Positions 23,503 to 32,057 of a stretch of 64,000 nt of DNA are shown here, piece by piece (position 1 is the stretch's first letter; each line of letters opens with the position of its first letter). The stretch comes from JAHEJA01 sp965657215 (lineage in GTDB: Bacteria > Pseudomonadota > Alphaproteobacteria > Rhodobacterales > Rhodobacteraceae). The notes beneath the pieces were generated by a model that worked only from the letters and a program-made list of their open reading frames with translations, was not told the DNA's origin and searched no databases. The stretch spans positions 124,001 to 188,000 of the forward strand of contig CBFHNR010000001.1 in assembly GCA_965657215.1 (NCBI GenBank). The letters are read 5' to 3'. A program made the position numbers and the translations under genes.

Positions 23503-24921
23503 TCATGTTCCGCAAAACGTCGCCTGTACCACTTCGTCTGGCTTAGGAGGATGGGTAAGGTCGCTATATTGAGCGTCCATGTCATAGGGCATCGCATAGG
23601 CTGTGTTTAGGCGATGCACCTTGGAATAATCCCCTGTAACAGCAGATTGGATCATCGCTTCGATTTGATGATTGCGCGGGATGAGCATGGGGTTAGCTGA
23701 TTTGAGAGTGGTCTCAACATCCGAGACTGATCCAATACGTTTCGACCACTGGCTTTCCCACGCGGCAAAGGCCGAAGGTGAGGCAAACGCCTCAGCTGCG
23801 GTGCCGCTGCGCAATCCAGAAAAACAATTCGTGAAATCGACCTCGTGTTCCGCCATCAAACTCAACAGAGATTTAATAAGCGCCTCATCCTCAGGCTCAA
23901 CCTCCGTAATTCCGATTTTTGCGGCAAAGACCTTGGTCCATTCGCCCTGAACCCGTTGAGGCATTGCATGGACCGCCTTTGTGAAATCTTCGACAGCCTT
24001 ATCCTGATCTGCGAGCAAGGGAACCAAGGAGGTCGCCAATTGCGCCATGTTCCAGACGATAATATCGGCCTGATTTGCATAGGCATAGCGTCCCTGTCGA
24101 TCAATCGATGAATAGACCGTCATCGGGTGATAGCTATCCATAAAGGCACATGGCCCATAGTCGATTGTCTGACCTGCGATCTGACAGTTATCTGTATTCA
24201 TGACCCCATGGATAAATCCAACACCCATCCATTTGGCGATCAATTCCGCTTGGGCATTAATAACCGCATTCAGAAATTCAAGCGGTGTTTCCGCTTCTGG
24301 GTAATGTCGCTCACGCGTGTAGTCAAAGAGGGTTTTCAGGTGATCATATTGGCGACGCGCGGCGAAAACCTGAAAGGTACCAACGCGAATGTGACTGGCG
24401 GCAACGCGGGTGAACACGGCGCCTGGCATTAGATCATCGCGGTAAACTGGATCACCCGTTGCCACTGCGGCAAGAGCGCGGGTCGTCGGGATGCCCAAGG
24501 CATGCATCGCTTCGCTTACGACATATTCGCGCAAGACTGGGCCAAGCCAGGCTTTGCCATCACCAGATCGTGAAAAGGGTGTTTGGCCTGATCCTTTGAG
24601 CTGAATGTCAAAGCGCCGTCCCTGTGCATCCACGACTTCGCCCAAGAGATGCGCGCGACCATCGCCAAGTTGTTGATTGAAATGTCCGAATTGATGCCCT
24701 GCATAAAGCTGGGCAATTGGGTCTGCACCCAGCGGTATCTCTGTGCCAGAAAAGACCTCAGCCAAATTTCCATCGGTGTTTTGAATCCCAAGCTCTGCGG
24801 CCAAGTCATGATTAAAGATAATCATCTCAGGATTGCTAGCCAGAGCAGGGCGGGCCTTGGCTGAAAATCCGTCTGGGAGGGCGGCATAGCTATTGTCAAA
24901 GGGGATAAAGAGATCGCTCAT
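23503..24921 (-). CDS. selO: Protein adenylyltransferase SelO
   Basis: 472 residues of the SelO/YdiU (UPF0061) pseudokinase-fold family. Recognisable motifs are LYAGHQFGHFNQQLGDGRA (about 70-88), the lysine motif DIQLKGSGQTPFSR, GIPTTRALA, and the metal-binding FIHGVMNTDNCQ and DYGPCAFMD segments. SelO transfers AMP from ATP to Ser, Thr or Tyr residues of redox-related proteins. The C-terminus FCGT keeps one cysteine of the redox-regulated tail; there is no selenocysteine. It is last in an operon with GNAT and nucleoside hydrolase genes, overlapping the GNAT gene by 4 bp. Confidence 0.93.
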   Translation of the reverse strand: MSDLFIPFDNSYAALPDGFSAKARPALASNPEMIIFNHDLAAELGIQNTDGNLAEVFSGTEIPLGADPIAQLYAGHQFGHFNQQLGDGRAHLLGEVVDAQGRRFDIQLKGSGQTPFSRSGDGKAWLGPVLREYVVSEAMHALGIPTTRALAAVATGDPVYRDDLMPGAVFTRVAASHIRVGTFQVFAARRQYDHLKTLFDYTRERHYPEAETPLEFLNAVINAQAELIAKWMGVGFIHGVMNTDNCQIAGQTIDYGPCAFMDSYHPMTVYSSIDRQGRYAYANQADIIVWNMAQLATSLVPLLADQDKAVEDFTKAVHAMPQRVQGEWTKVFAAKIGITEVEPEDEALIKSLLSLMAEHEVDFTNCFSGLRSGTAAEAFASPSAFAAWESQWSKRIGSVSDVETTLKSANPMLIPRNHQIEAMIQSAVTGDYSKVHRLNTAYAMPYDMDAQYSDLTHPPKPDEVVQATFCGT

Positions 24922-25367
24922 GACAGCTCTGCGCTCATATAACCATAGGAGTCACGAAGGCGAAATCCGAGACGTTTATAGAGGGAATGCGTTTTGGCGT
25001 CGGTTGTGTCGACTTCTAAGGACATGGATTTTACGCCATAGGTACTGAGTGTTTTCATCAAAGCACGCAATGCCTCGCCTCCCATACCACGTCCGCGCAC
25101 GCGCTCGCGCACGTAAAATTCATCCAATACTACGTCCAATCCGCCAAATTCAACGGACCAGCCAAAGGATATGACAATATAGCCAACGGGCGCCGAATTG
25201 GGTCCAATCAAATAGACGGCCCCATGCGGCAAACCGTCTAACAAGGGGGCAATCGCCGCGTGTCGATGGGCAACGTCAGATGCTATTCCCATATGTTGAT
25301 GAAAAGCCTCGACCATGGGCAAGAGGCGCGCGAGGTCGTCTGGTTTTGCTAATCGTAATGCGCTCAC
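24918..25367 (-). CDS. GNAT-family N-acetyltransferase
   Basis: 149 residues. The acetyl-CoA site appears as VRERVRGRGMGGEALRALMK (about residues 86-105, the Q/R-x-x-G-x-G/A motif), followed by LEVDTTDAKTHSLYKRLGFRLRDSYGYMSAEL, the usual C-terminal beta-bulge region. Soluble, no targeting signal. The acceptor may be an amino acid, amine or protein N-terminus; nothing fixes it. Starts inside the stop of the nucleoside hydrolase gene and ends overlapping selO, both by 4 bp, so the three are translationally coupled. Confidence 0.87.
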   Translation of the reverse strand: MSALRLAKPDDLARLLPMVEAFHQHMGIASDVAHRHAAIAPLLDGLPHGAVYLIGPNSAPVGYIVISFGWSVEFGGLDVVLDEFYVRERVRGRGMGGEALRALMKTLSTYGVKSMSLEVDTTDAKTHSLYKRLGFRLRDSYGYMSAELS

Positions 25368-26299
25368 ACTGTGGCCAATCGTGAATAGAGCAATTCGAAA
25401 AAGGCGTCATGATCGATTGCGTTGATAAAGGTTGCATTTGCGGGGCGGTCTGTGACATACCACCAATCAACAACAGAGGCCCCAAGGCAAAGCGTGGATG
25501 TGGTTTCCATTGTGACATTGACATGCTTTCCTGAGAACAATTCAGGCTGAACCACATAGGCCAACACGCAAGGATCATGGAGAGGGATGCCAGAGCCAGC
25601 CTCTTGTTTTAAATCGAACCGTTCGCCATGTCCCAACATTCCTGCAATCGCGTCACCTGCGGCGTTTCCAAGATTGGCAAAACGATCAAGACGGGTTTTA
25701 TTAACCAAAGCCTGATGGGTCACGTCGAGCGAATGAATGACAAGGTTGCATCCTGATTTCATAACGATATCAGCAGCTTCTGGATCGACGTAGAAGTTAA
25801 ATTCCGCCATTGGGGTGATGTTACCCCCCTCGAAATGCGCACCTCCCATGATGACAATCTCTTTGATGCGCTCCGCTATGTCCGGCGCTTGGGTCAAGGC
25901 AGCCGCGACATTGGTTAAGGGCCCAAGGGTGCAGAGTGTGATGGAGTTTGTAGGTTCAGATCGGAACGTCTCAATCAAATACTCAACGGCATTGACGGAC
26001 TGCAAAGGATGTACAGGCTCGGCCCAATCATAACCATCCATGCCTGTTTTTCCATGTACATGCTCGGCCGTAATCAGATCGCGGTTTAAGGGTTTGTCAC
26101 AGCCCGCATAGACGGGCACGTCAGCACCAGCGAGATCGCACAAACGGCGTGCATTAGTTTGGGTCAAGGAAAGGGGAACATTCCCTGCAACACAGGTGAG
26201 CGCCAAGACATCTAAATCAGGGCTTGCTAGGGCAAACAAGATCGCAACCGCGTCATCTTGGCCGGGGTCTGTGTCGATGATAATTTTTTGCGCACTCAT
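25364..26299 (-). CDS. Inosine-uridine-type nucleoside hydrolase
   Basis: 311 residues. The calcium-binding signature DTDPGQDDA is at residues 9-17, TCVAGNVPL follows, and the conserved asparagine/aspartate region GGAHFEGGNITPMAEFNFYVDPEAA (about 152-176) and the C-terminal HDPCVLAYV complete the active site. The enzyme cleaves the N-glycosidic bond of nucleosides to base plus ribose, a cytoplasmic salvage step. Specificity (purine or pyrimidine) cannot be set. First gene of the operon with GNAT and selO; a hairpin at 26355 separates it from the upstream iron-binding protein gene. Confidence 0.92.
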   Translation of the reverse strand: MSAQKIIIDTDPGQDDAVAILFALASPDLDVLALTCVAGNVPLSLTQTNARRLCDLAGADVPVYAGCDKPLNRDLITAEHVHGKTGMDGYDWAEPVHPLQSVNAVEYLIETFRSEPTNSITLCTLGPLTNVAAALTQAPDIAERIKEIVIMGGAHFEGGNITPMAEFNFYVDPEAADIVMKSGCNLVIHSLDVTHQALVNKTRLDRFANLGNAAGDAIAGMLGHGERFDLKQEAGSGIPLHDPCVLAYVVQPELFSGKHVNVTMETTSTLCLGASVVDWWYVTDRPANATFINAIDHDAFFELLYSRLATV

Positions 26300-26354
26300 A
26301 TGTCACCTGTCGTTTTCTTAGACCTGACATGGGTGGCCAAAAGGTGCAAGTCAA

Positions 26355-26383
26355 TTGCCCCTACGGTTTTCGCATAGGGGCAA
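26355..26383 (-). terminator. Hairpin between the iron-binding protein and nucleoside hydrolase genes
   Basis: TTGCCCCTA at 26355-26363 and TAGGGGCAA at 26375-26383 make a perfect 9-bp stem just behind the iron-binding protein stop codon. No T run follows on either strand, so termination may be weak or the hairpin may stabilise mRNA. Confidence 0.55.
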
Positions 26384-26390
26384 GCATTTG

Positions 26391-27401
26391 TTAGCCGTCA
26401 AAGTTAACTATTTCTGTTAACCTTAGCGCTTTTGATCGAAGTTTTGCCAAATCCATCAAGTTCACACCATCGGCCTCAAACGTGCCCCAATCGGCGACCA
26501 AGTCAGCAGGCTTGGTGCCCTCTTTGATGGGGTATTCATAGTTTGCTTCGGCATAGATTTCTTGCGCATCTGGTGAGGTCAAGAATTCCATGAGGCTCAG
26601 CGCCGCCTCTGGATTGGGCGCATGTTTTGCCATTGCGACCCCTGAGATGTTCACGTGGGTGCCACCGTTTTCAAATGTCGGGAACATAATTCGAACGCTA
26701 TCGGCCCATTCTTTTTGTTCGGGGTCGGCGAGCATCGCACCCATGTAATAGGTGTTGCCAATAGCAATATCACATTCGCCCGCCCAAATCGCTTTGACTT
26801 GGGCGCGGTCATTTCCTTGGGGTTTGCGGACAAGGTTGGCTTTCACCCCTTCGAGCCAAGATTTTGCGCCGTCTTCTCCATGATGATGGATGACCGCTGA
26901 GGTGAGGGCGATGTTATAAGCATGCATGCCCGAGCGCGTGCACACCCGATCCTGGAATGCGGGATCTGCGAGGTCTTCGTAGGTTTCAAATTCGCCCTCG
27001 GCTACACGATCTTTGCTGACATAGGCGATGCGCGCGCGGGTTGAGAGGCCAAACCAGTGATTGTCAGGATCACGGTATTGATCTGGCACATTGGTTGTCA
27101 ATGTCTCGCTCGTGACGGGTTGCGTGAGCCCTTCGGACACCACGGTACTGAGGCGAGAAATATCGACAGTTAGGATAACATCCGCGGGTGAGCGACGCCC
27201 TTCGGCCTTCAGGCGTTCAACCATGCCTTTGTCCAAAAAGGCAACATTGACGTCGATGCCTGTTTGGGCCGTGAACGCATCTGTGAGGGGTTTCAACAGC
27301 TCAGGCTGACGATAGGAGTATATATTCACCTCGTCTGCGAGAGCAGCGCCAGAAAAAAGGCTTGCAACAAGAGCCACAGAAGATGCGTTGAACCGAAACA
27401 T
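26391..27401 (-). CDS. Ferric-iron ABC transporter substrate-binding protein (FbpA/FutA-type)
   Basis: 336 residues from ATG 27401 with AAAGGA 8 bp upstream. A Sec signal peptide ends at about residue 21 (LFSGAALA then DEVNIYSYRQ), so it is periplasmic. The mature part is an iron-type periplasmic binding protein: VNIYSYRQPELLKPL, DVILTVDISRL, and tyrosine-containing AIGNTYYMGAM (the paired tyrosines that bind Fe3+) with GVAMAKHAPNPEAALSLMEFL. No permease or ATPase gene adjoins it, unlike usual fbpABC operons. Two IscR-like boxes upstream support iron-responsive expression. Confidence 0.9.
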   Translation of the reverse strand: MFRFNASSVALVASLFSGAALADEVNIYSYRQPELLKPLTDAFTAQTGIDVNVAFLDKGMVERLKAEGRRSPADVILTVDISRLSTVVSEGLTQPVTSETLTTNVPDQYRDPDNHWFGLSTRARIAYVSKDRVAEGEFETYEDLADPAFQDRVCTRSGMHAYNIALTSAVIHHHGEDGAKSWLEGVKANLVRKPQGNDRAQVKAIWAGECDIAIGNTYYMGAMLADPEQKEWADSVRIMFPTFENGGTHVNISGVAMAKHAPNPEAALSLMEFLTSPDAQEIYAEANYEYPIKEGTKPADLVADWGTFEADGVNLMDLAKLRSKALRLTEIVNFDG

Positions 27402-27442
27402 TATTAGATCCTTTCTTAATCCAAATCTTGGCGATCTTAAAT

Positions 27443-27459
27443 CCGACTTTTTTAGTCGG
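27443..27459. promoter_or_regulatory. IscR type-1-like box 1 (iron-responsive operator)
   Basis: CCGACT-N5-AGTCGG followed by GT, a perfect dyad that fits the enterobacterial IscR type-1 pattern YYGACT-N5-AGTCRRST. It lies 41 bp upstream of the ferric-iron binding protein start codon. In Rhodobacterales an IscR-like regulator is proposed to control iron uptake; binding here is inferred. Confidence 0.6.
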
Positions 27460-27467
27460 GTCAATAC

Positions 27468-27484
27468 CTGATTTTTTTAATCAG
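27468..27484. promoter_or_regulatory. IscR type-1-like box 2, overlapping the mazG end
   Basis: CTGATT-N5-AATCAG, the same geometry as box 1, 25 bp away centre to centre (about two and a half helical turns). It overlaps the last codons of mazG and so is partly coding. Confidence 0.5.
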
Positions 27485-28301
27485 ATATTTTTTCGGCGAT
27501 TTTAGCTTGATCCCATAAGGCATCCATTTCCTCTAGGTTTGACTGGTCTGGTCGCTTGCCTTTTTTGTTAAGTTCGGCTTCTATATATCTGAAACGACGT
27601 GTGAATTTTGAATTTGCTGCGCGAAGGGCTTCTTCTGGGTCAACATTCAAATGCCGCCCCAAATTGGCCATGACAAACAAGAGGTCGCCATATTCTTCGG
27701 CTATATCCTCTTGGGTTAGCTCGTCGCGGGCCTCAACCAATTCTGCGATTTCTTCTTGGATTTTATCCATGACATCGTCGATCACAGGCCAATCAAACCC
27801 AACACGTGCCGCCCGTTTTTGAAGTTTGACCGCGCGCATGAGGGCGGGCAGTCCGATGGCAACATCATCCAATACGCCCGAACTTGCCTTTGCGGCCCGT
27901 TCTGAGGCTTTGATCTTTTCCCAATCTAGGGTTTGCTGTTCTGCGCTTTTGTCGCGGCTTTCATCGCCAAAGACATGTGGATGGCGATGCACCATTTTAT
28001 CACTGATGTCATTGACCACATCCTCAAAATTAAACAGGCCTGCTTCTTGCGCCATTTGTGTGTGATAGACGGATTGAAGCAACAGATCCCCTAATTCACC
28101 GCGCAATTCCCCCCATGCCTGTCGATCAATGGCATCGGCAACTTCATAGGCTTCTTCTATTGTATAGGGGGCGATGGAGGCGAAATCTTGTTCTATGTCC
28201 CAGGGACAGCCCGTTTTAGGATCACGCAAGGCGCGCATAATCTCAAGCAAGCGGGGCATGCCGCCCTTGGGGTTTTTGATCAAAGTTTCATTGTATGGCA
28301 T
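27477..28301 (-). CDS. mazG: Nucleoside triphosphate pyrophosphohydrolase MazG
   Basis: 274 residues from ATG 28301. Two MazG repeats are seen: the first has KTGCPWDIEQDFASIAPYTIEEAYEVADAI and GELRGELGDLLLQSVYHTQ, with the E-E-x-E-x-x-D metal motif; the second has IQEEIAELVEARD and EDIAEEYGDLLFVMANLGRHL. The enzyme hydrolyses NTPs and dNTPs to monophosphates and pyrophosphate, cleaning aberrant nucleotides and modulating ppGpp. Its last codons overlap the second IscR-like box. Monocistronic as far as seen, divergent from the amidohydrolase gene. Confidence 0.94.
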   Translation of the reverse strand: MPYNETLIKNPKGGMPRLLEIMRALRDPKTGCPWDIEQDFASIAPYTIEEAYEVADAIDRQAWGELRGELGDLLLQSVYHTQMAQEAGLFNFEDVVNDISDKMVHRHPHVFGDESRDKSAEQQTLDWEKIKASERAAKASSGVLDDVAIGLPALMRAVKLQKRAARVGFDWPVIDDVMDKIQEEIAELVEARDELTQEDIAEEYGDLLFVMANLGRHLNVDPEEALRAANSKFTRRFRYIEAELNKKGKRPDQSNLEEMDALWDQAKIAEKISD

Positions 28302-28365
28302 TGCAAGCCCTCTTAAGTTCAGGTTCACTGCATAGTGAACGTCCTAACGAAGTGAGTCCATATCA

Positions 28366-29529
28366 ATGCCCGTGATAAATCGCATAGCTGGCCTGAGTGA
28401 TCAGATGACGCAGTGGCGCCGATATTTGCACCAAAACCCAGAGATTGGGCTTGAGTGTCACAAGACCGCGGCATTCGTCGTTGAGCGGCTCAAAGAGTTT
28501 GGCATTACCGATATTCATACAGGCATTGCCACCTCTGGGATCGTTGCCATCATTGAGGGACGCGGCGCAGGGCGCACAATTGGTTTGCGCGCGGATATGG
28601 ATGCTTTGCCGATGCAAGAGCTAACGGGCAAGGCATATGCCTCAGATGTCAAAGGGGTCATGCATGCCTGTGGTCATGATGGTCATACGACCATGCTTCT
28701 TGGTGCTGCGCAGTATTTGGCGGAAACGCGCAATTTCTCGGGGCGCGTGGCGTTGATTTTTCAGCCTGCCGAGGAAAACGATGGCGGTGGTCGCATTATG
28801 GTCGAAGAGGGTATCATGGAGCGCTTTGATATCTCAGAGGTCTATGGGATTCACAATATGCCCGGTGTTGAGGTGGGACATTTCTACACAAAACCTGGGC
28901 CATTGATGGCAGGTGCAGATCAATTCCATGTGGATATTCAAGGGCAGGGTGGGCATGGGGCCTATCCGCAAGATACCCGTGATCCTTTGGCCGCTGGGGT
29001 CTCTATTGTGCAAGCTTTCCAAACGATTGTGTCGCGCAACCATGACCCGTTACAGGATTTGGTTGTCTCTGTAACACAGTTTCATTCAGGCTCAGCAGAT
29101 AACATCATTCCAGATTTGGCTTATATTAACGGAACCGTTCGCATTTTTGACAAATCCGTTCAAGAAATGGTGATGAAGCGGATGCAAGAGATTGTGGATG
29201 GTACGTCGCAGGCGTTTGGTGTCGAGGCGCGTTTAAGATATGAAATCGGTTATCCTCCGACGATAAATCATGAAGAGCAGACCGCCTTTGCAGTTGACGT
29301 TGCGAATGATGTGTCTGGAGCGGATCGTGTCAGAGGGAATTACGGCCAAGAAATGGGGGCCGAAGATTTTTCCTATATGTTAGAGGCGCGACCTGGATCT
29401 TATTTGTTCTTGGGAATTGGGGAGGGTGCCGGTGTTCATAATCCTCATTACGATTTCAATGATGAGGCCTCGCCCTATGGCGCTTCGTTTTTTGCGCGTT
29501 TGGTTGAACGCGCCAACCCGATTGAGTGA
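28366..29529 (+). CDS. M20 family amidohydrolase (HipO/aminoacylase-like)
   Basis: 387 residues. Metal ligands of the M20D group are visible in HACGHDGHTTMLLGAA (about 100-115), the catalytic acidic pair in QPAEENDGGGRIM (about 136-148), HNMPG near 165, the dimerisation-domain GQGGHGAYPQ, and the C-terminal MGAEDFSYML with the last histidine in HNPHYDFND. Homologues hydrolyse N-acyl amino acids such as hippurate or acetylated amino acids in the cytoplasm. Substrate is unknown. It is followed after 53 bp by speB, with a large stem-loop in that gap. Confidence 0.9.
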   Translation: MPVINRIAGLSDQMTQWRRYLHQNPEIGLECHKTAAFVVERLKEFGITDIHTGIATSGIVAIIEGRGAGRTIGLRADMDALPMQELTGKAYASDVKGVMHACGHDGHTTMLLGAAQYLAETRNFSGRVALIFQPAEENDGGGRIMVEEGIMERFDISEVYGIHNMPGVEVGHFYTKPGPLMAGADQFHVDIQGQGGHGAYPQDTRDPLAAGVSIVQAFQTIVSRNHDPLQDLVVSVTQFHSGSADNIIPDLAYINGTVRIFDKSVQEMVMKRMQEIVDGTSQAFGVEARLRYEIGYPPTINHEEQTAFAVDVANDVSGADRVRGNYGQEMGAEDFSYMLEARPGSYLFLGIGEGAGVHNPHYDFNDEASPYGASFFARLVERANPIE

Positions 29530-29530
29530 C

Positions 29531-29577
29531 GCCCTTTTTCGCGTCGCCCACCCTCCCACCCCGTCACGAAAAAGGGC
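29531..29577 (+). promoter_or_regulatory. Stem-loop masking the speB ribosome-binding site
   Basis: GCCCTTTTTCG (29531-29541) and CGAAAAAGGGC (29567-29577) form a perfect 11-bp stem with a pyrimidine-rich 25-nt loop. The right arm contains the Shine-Dalgarno sequence AAAAAGGG of speB, whose ATG is 5 bp further on. TTTT follows the stem, so it could also act as an intrinsic attenuator. Confidence 0.6.
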
Positions 29578-29582
29578 TTTTC

Positions 29583-30557
29583 ATGGCATTAGAAGATGCA
29601 AAACGACAAATTGACCACGCTTTTACCCGTCAAGACAAACGCGGGTTGAGCTATGAAAACGCATTTGGCGGCGCGACATCGTTTCTACGCCGTCGCTATA
29701 CCAAGGATTTGACTGGTGTTGATTTGGCGATCACGGGGATACCGTTTGATCAGGCTGTCACCAATCGCCCAGGTGCGCGCTTTGGTCCCCGCGCGATCCG
29801 CGAAGCCAGCAGCTTGCAGCCCTATGATCCGCCCTATGGTTGGGATATGTTTGATCCCTTAGGCGAATTTAATATCATTGACTACGGCGATCTGGCCTTT
29901 GATTACGCACATGTCGCCAGTTTCCCCAAGCTCTTGCAAGAGCATATCGCGGGTTTGTTGCAAAGCGATGTGGCGAGCATTTCACTTGGCGGTGATCACT
30001 TTGTGACCCTGCCTATTTTACGCGCCTATGCAGAGAAATATGGACCGATTTCTGTAATTCAGTTCGATGCCCATTCCGACCTCTGGCAAGATGATGACCC
30101 AGATCGCATTGATCACGGCACATTTATGTATAAGGCGGTCAAAGAGGGGCTCGTGGATGTCACGCGCTCGCTTCAGATTGGGATTCGCACAGAATGCGAT
30201 GATTATTGTGGGATGGAGTATATTGACGCCCGCACGGTCCATGAAAAAGGGGCCAAATGGGTTGCGGATTATGCCAAGGATAAAGTGGGCGATCACCCAA
30301 CCTATGTCACCTTTGATATTGATGGTTTGGATCCTGCGTTTGCACCGGGAACGGGAACGCCGGTTTGGGGGGGATTGGCCTCTTGGCAAGCGGCGGCGAT
30401 TCTGCGCGATTTAGCAGGGATCAATTTGGTTGGCGGCGACATTGTCGAGGTCTCTCCACCCTTTGATACAACGGGTGCGACGGCTGTTGCAGGCGCGCAT
30501 ATCGCGATGGAGCTTATTTGCCTTTGGGGGTGGATACGTCGGGCGCAGACATCATGA
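29583..30557 (+). CDS. speB: Agmatinase (ureohydrolase family)
   Basis: 324 residues from ATG 29583. The binuclear Mn site is complete: GGDHFVTLPIL (His), DAHSDLW (Asp/His/Asp) and DIDGLDPAFAPGTGTP (two Asp), plus the N-terminal PGARFGPRAIREAS loop. Agmatinases hydrolyse agmatine to putrescine and urea; close relatives act on guanidinobutyrate or other guanidino compounds, so the substrate is likely but not certain. Its Shine-Dalgarno site is inside a stem-loop, implying translational or attenuation control. The following DUF1499 gene overlaps the stop (ATGA). Confidence 0.9.
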   Translation: MALEDAKRQIDHAFTRQDKRGLSYENAFGGATSFLRRRYTKDLTGVDLAITGIPFDQAVTNRPGARFGPRAIREASSLQPYDPPYGWDMFDPLGEFNIIDYGDLAFDYAHVASFPKLLQEHIAGLLQSDVASISLGGDHFVTLPILRAYAEKYGPISVIQFDAHSDLWQDDDPDRIDHGTFMYKAVKEGLVDVTRSLQIGIRTECDDYCGMEYIDARTVHEKGAKWVADYAKDKVGDHPTYVTFDIDGLDPAFAPGTGTPVWGGLASWQAAAILRDLAGINLVGGDIVEVSPPFDTTGATAVAGAHIAMELICLWGWIRRAQTS

Positions 30558-30970
30558 TCAAAGTGTTCATGATCTTCGCTCTCATAGTTGTGGTGTTTAT
30601 GGCCTATGTGCGCCTCGCGCCACACACTCCGCACGTGTGGCATCGCGTGCCTCAGGTCAAACAGGATCAAGATTTTGCAGGCGGCGCTGTGCGCGTGTTG
30701 CCCTATACGGTCGAGCTATTCAACACGTTGAACCAAGTGGCGCAGTCCGCGCAGCGTAGTGCGCAGTTGGCTGGGACCGTTGAGGACGGACATGTGACCT
30801 ATGTCGTGCGTTCCTTGGTTTTTGGGTTTCCTGATTATGTGACGATCTGGACCAACAAGGAGACTATCGTGCTCTATAGCCGTTTGCGGTTTGGCCAATC
30901 CGATTTGGGCGTCAACAAAAAGCGCCTTGAGACGTGGATCCACGCGGCGCAAACCACCAGCGGCTCTTGA
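30554..30970 (+). CDS. DUF1499 domain-containing protein
   Basis: 138 residues with one N-terminal membrane segment (IKVFMIFALIVVVFMAYVRLAP, about 2-23), probably an uncleaved anchor, and a DUF1499-type domain ending FPDYVTIWTNKETIVLYSRLRFGQSDLGVNKKRLETWI. The RxGxSDLGVN motif is the family hallmark. Function unknown; the bulk should face the periplasm. It overlaps speB by 4 bp (ATGA) and is followed by prfA after 31 bp, so it bridges two otherwise unrelated units. Confidence 0.83.
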   Translation: MIKVFMIFALIVVVFMAYVRLAPHTPHVWHRVPQVKQDQDFAGGAVRVLPYTVELFNTLNQVAQSAQRSAQLAGTVEDGHVTYVVRSLVFGFPDYVTIWTNKETIVLYSRLRFGQSDLGVNKKRLETWIHAAQTTSGS

Positions 30971-31001
30971 CCATTGGAGTTGAATATAAGAAAGGAATGT
31001 C

Positions 31002-32057
31002 ATGGTTCCTTTAGATAAACTTGAACAAATAGAGCAGCGCTTTCAATTTTTGGAAGCCAAGATGAATGCAGGCGTCTCAGGTGATGAAATTGCCACGCTT
31101 GCACGCGAATATTCTGATCTGAAATCAGTCGTGGATCAAATCCATGAATATAAAACCCTTCTGTCCGATATGGATGAGGCACGGGTGATGTTGGATGATC
31201 CTGATATGCGTGAATTAGCCGAGGATGAATTGCCCCGTCTCAAAGCCCGCATTCCAGAGGTCGAAGCCGCGCTTCAGCTTGCTTTGTTGCCCAAGGATGC
31301 GGCTGATGCCCGTCCTGCCATGTTGGAAATTCGCCCTGGAACAGGCGGCGATGAAGCCTCGCTCTTTGCGGCTGAATTGCTGCGGATGTACCAACGCTAT
31401 AGCGAGGCGCAGGGGTGGAGCTTTGATATCATTGAAGAGCAAGCTACTGAATTAGGTGGGATCAAAGAGGTTGTTGCCCATATCAAAGGGGACGGCGTTT
31501 TTGCTCGGATGAAATATGAATCGGGTGTGCACCGTGTTCAGCGCGTTCCCGAAACAGAAAGCGGGGGGCGCGTGCATACGTCTGCCGCAACCGTTGCTGT
31601 TTTGCCCGAGGCCGAAGATGTGGATATAGAAATCAACACAAATGACCTTCGCATTGATACCATGCGTAGTTCAGGCGCTGGTGGACAGCACGTGAATACC
31701 ACGGACTCGGCGGTTCGGATTACCCATATTCCAACGGGTCTTGTGGTGACGAGTTCCGAAAAATCACAGCATAGAAACCGCGAAATCGCGATGCAGGTTT
31801 TGAAAACACGCCTCTATGATATGGAACGCCAACGCATTGATGGCGAACGCTCAGAGAGCCGTAAATCCCAAGTCGGGAGCGGTGATAGATCCGAACGCAT
31901 TCGCACCTATAATTTCCCTCAAGGACGGATGACGGATCATCGGATTAACCTGACGCTCTATAAATTGGATCAGGTGATGCAAGGGGATTTAAACGAAATC
32001 ATCGACGCCCTCACTGCGGATGCCCAAGCTGCTATGCTTGCTGAAATGAACGCATGA
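31002..32057 (+). CDS. prfA: Peptide chain release factor 1
   Basis: 351 residues. The peptidyl-tRNA hydrolysis motif GGQ is at 227-229 (SSGAGGQHVNTTDSAVR), and the stop-codon recognition tripeptide PxT is PET at 183-185 (RVPETESGGRVHTSAATV). RF1 terminates translation at UAA and UAG. AAAGGAATGTC with a good Shine-Dalgarno site precedes the ATG. The downstream prmC, which methylates the GGQ glutamine, overlaps by 4 bp (ATGA), the classical arrangement. Confidence 0.96.
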   Translation: MVPLDKLEQIEQRFQFLEAKMNAGVSGDEIATLAREYSDLKSVVDQIHEYKTLLSDMDEARVMLDDPDMRELAEDELPRLKARIPEVEAALQLALLPKDAADARPAMLEIRPGTGGDEASLFAAELLRMYQRYSEAQGWSFDIIEEQATELGGIKEVVAHIKGDGVFARMKYESGVHRVQRVPETESGGRVHTSAATVAVLPEAEDVDIEINTNDLRIDTMRSSGAGGQHVNTTDSAVRITHIPTGLVVTSSEKSQHRNREIAMQVLKTRLYDMERQRIDGERSESRKSQVGSGDRSERIRTYNFPQGRMTDHRINLTLYKLDQVMQGDLNEIIDALTADAQAAMLAEMNA

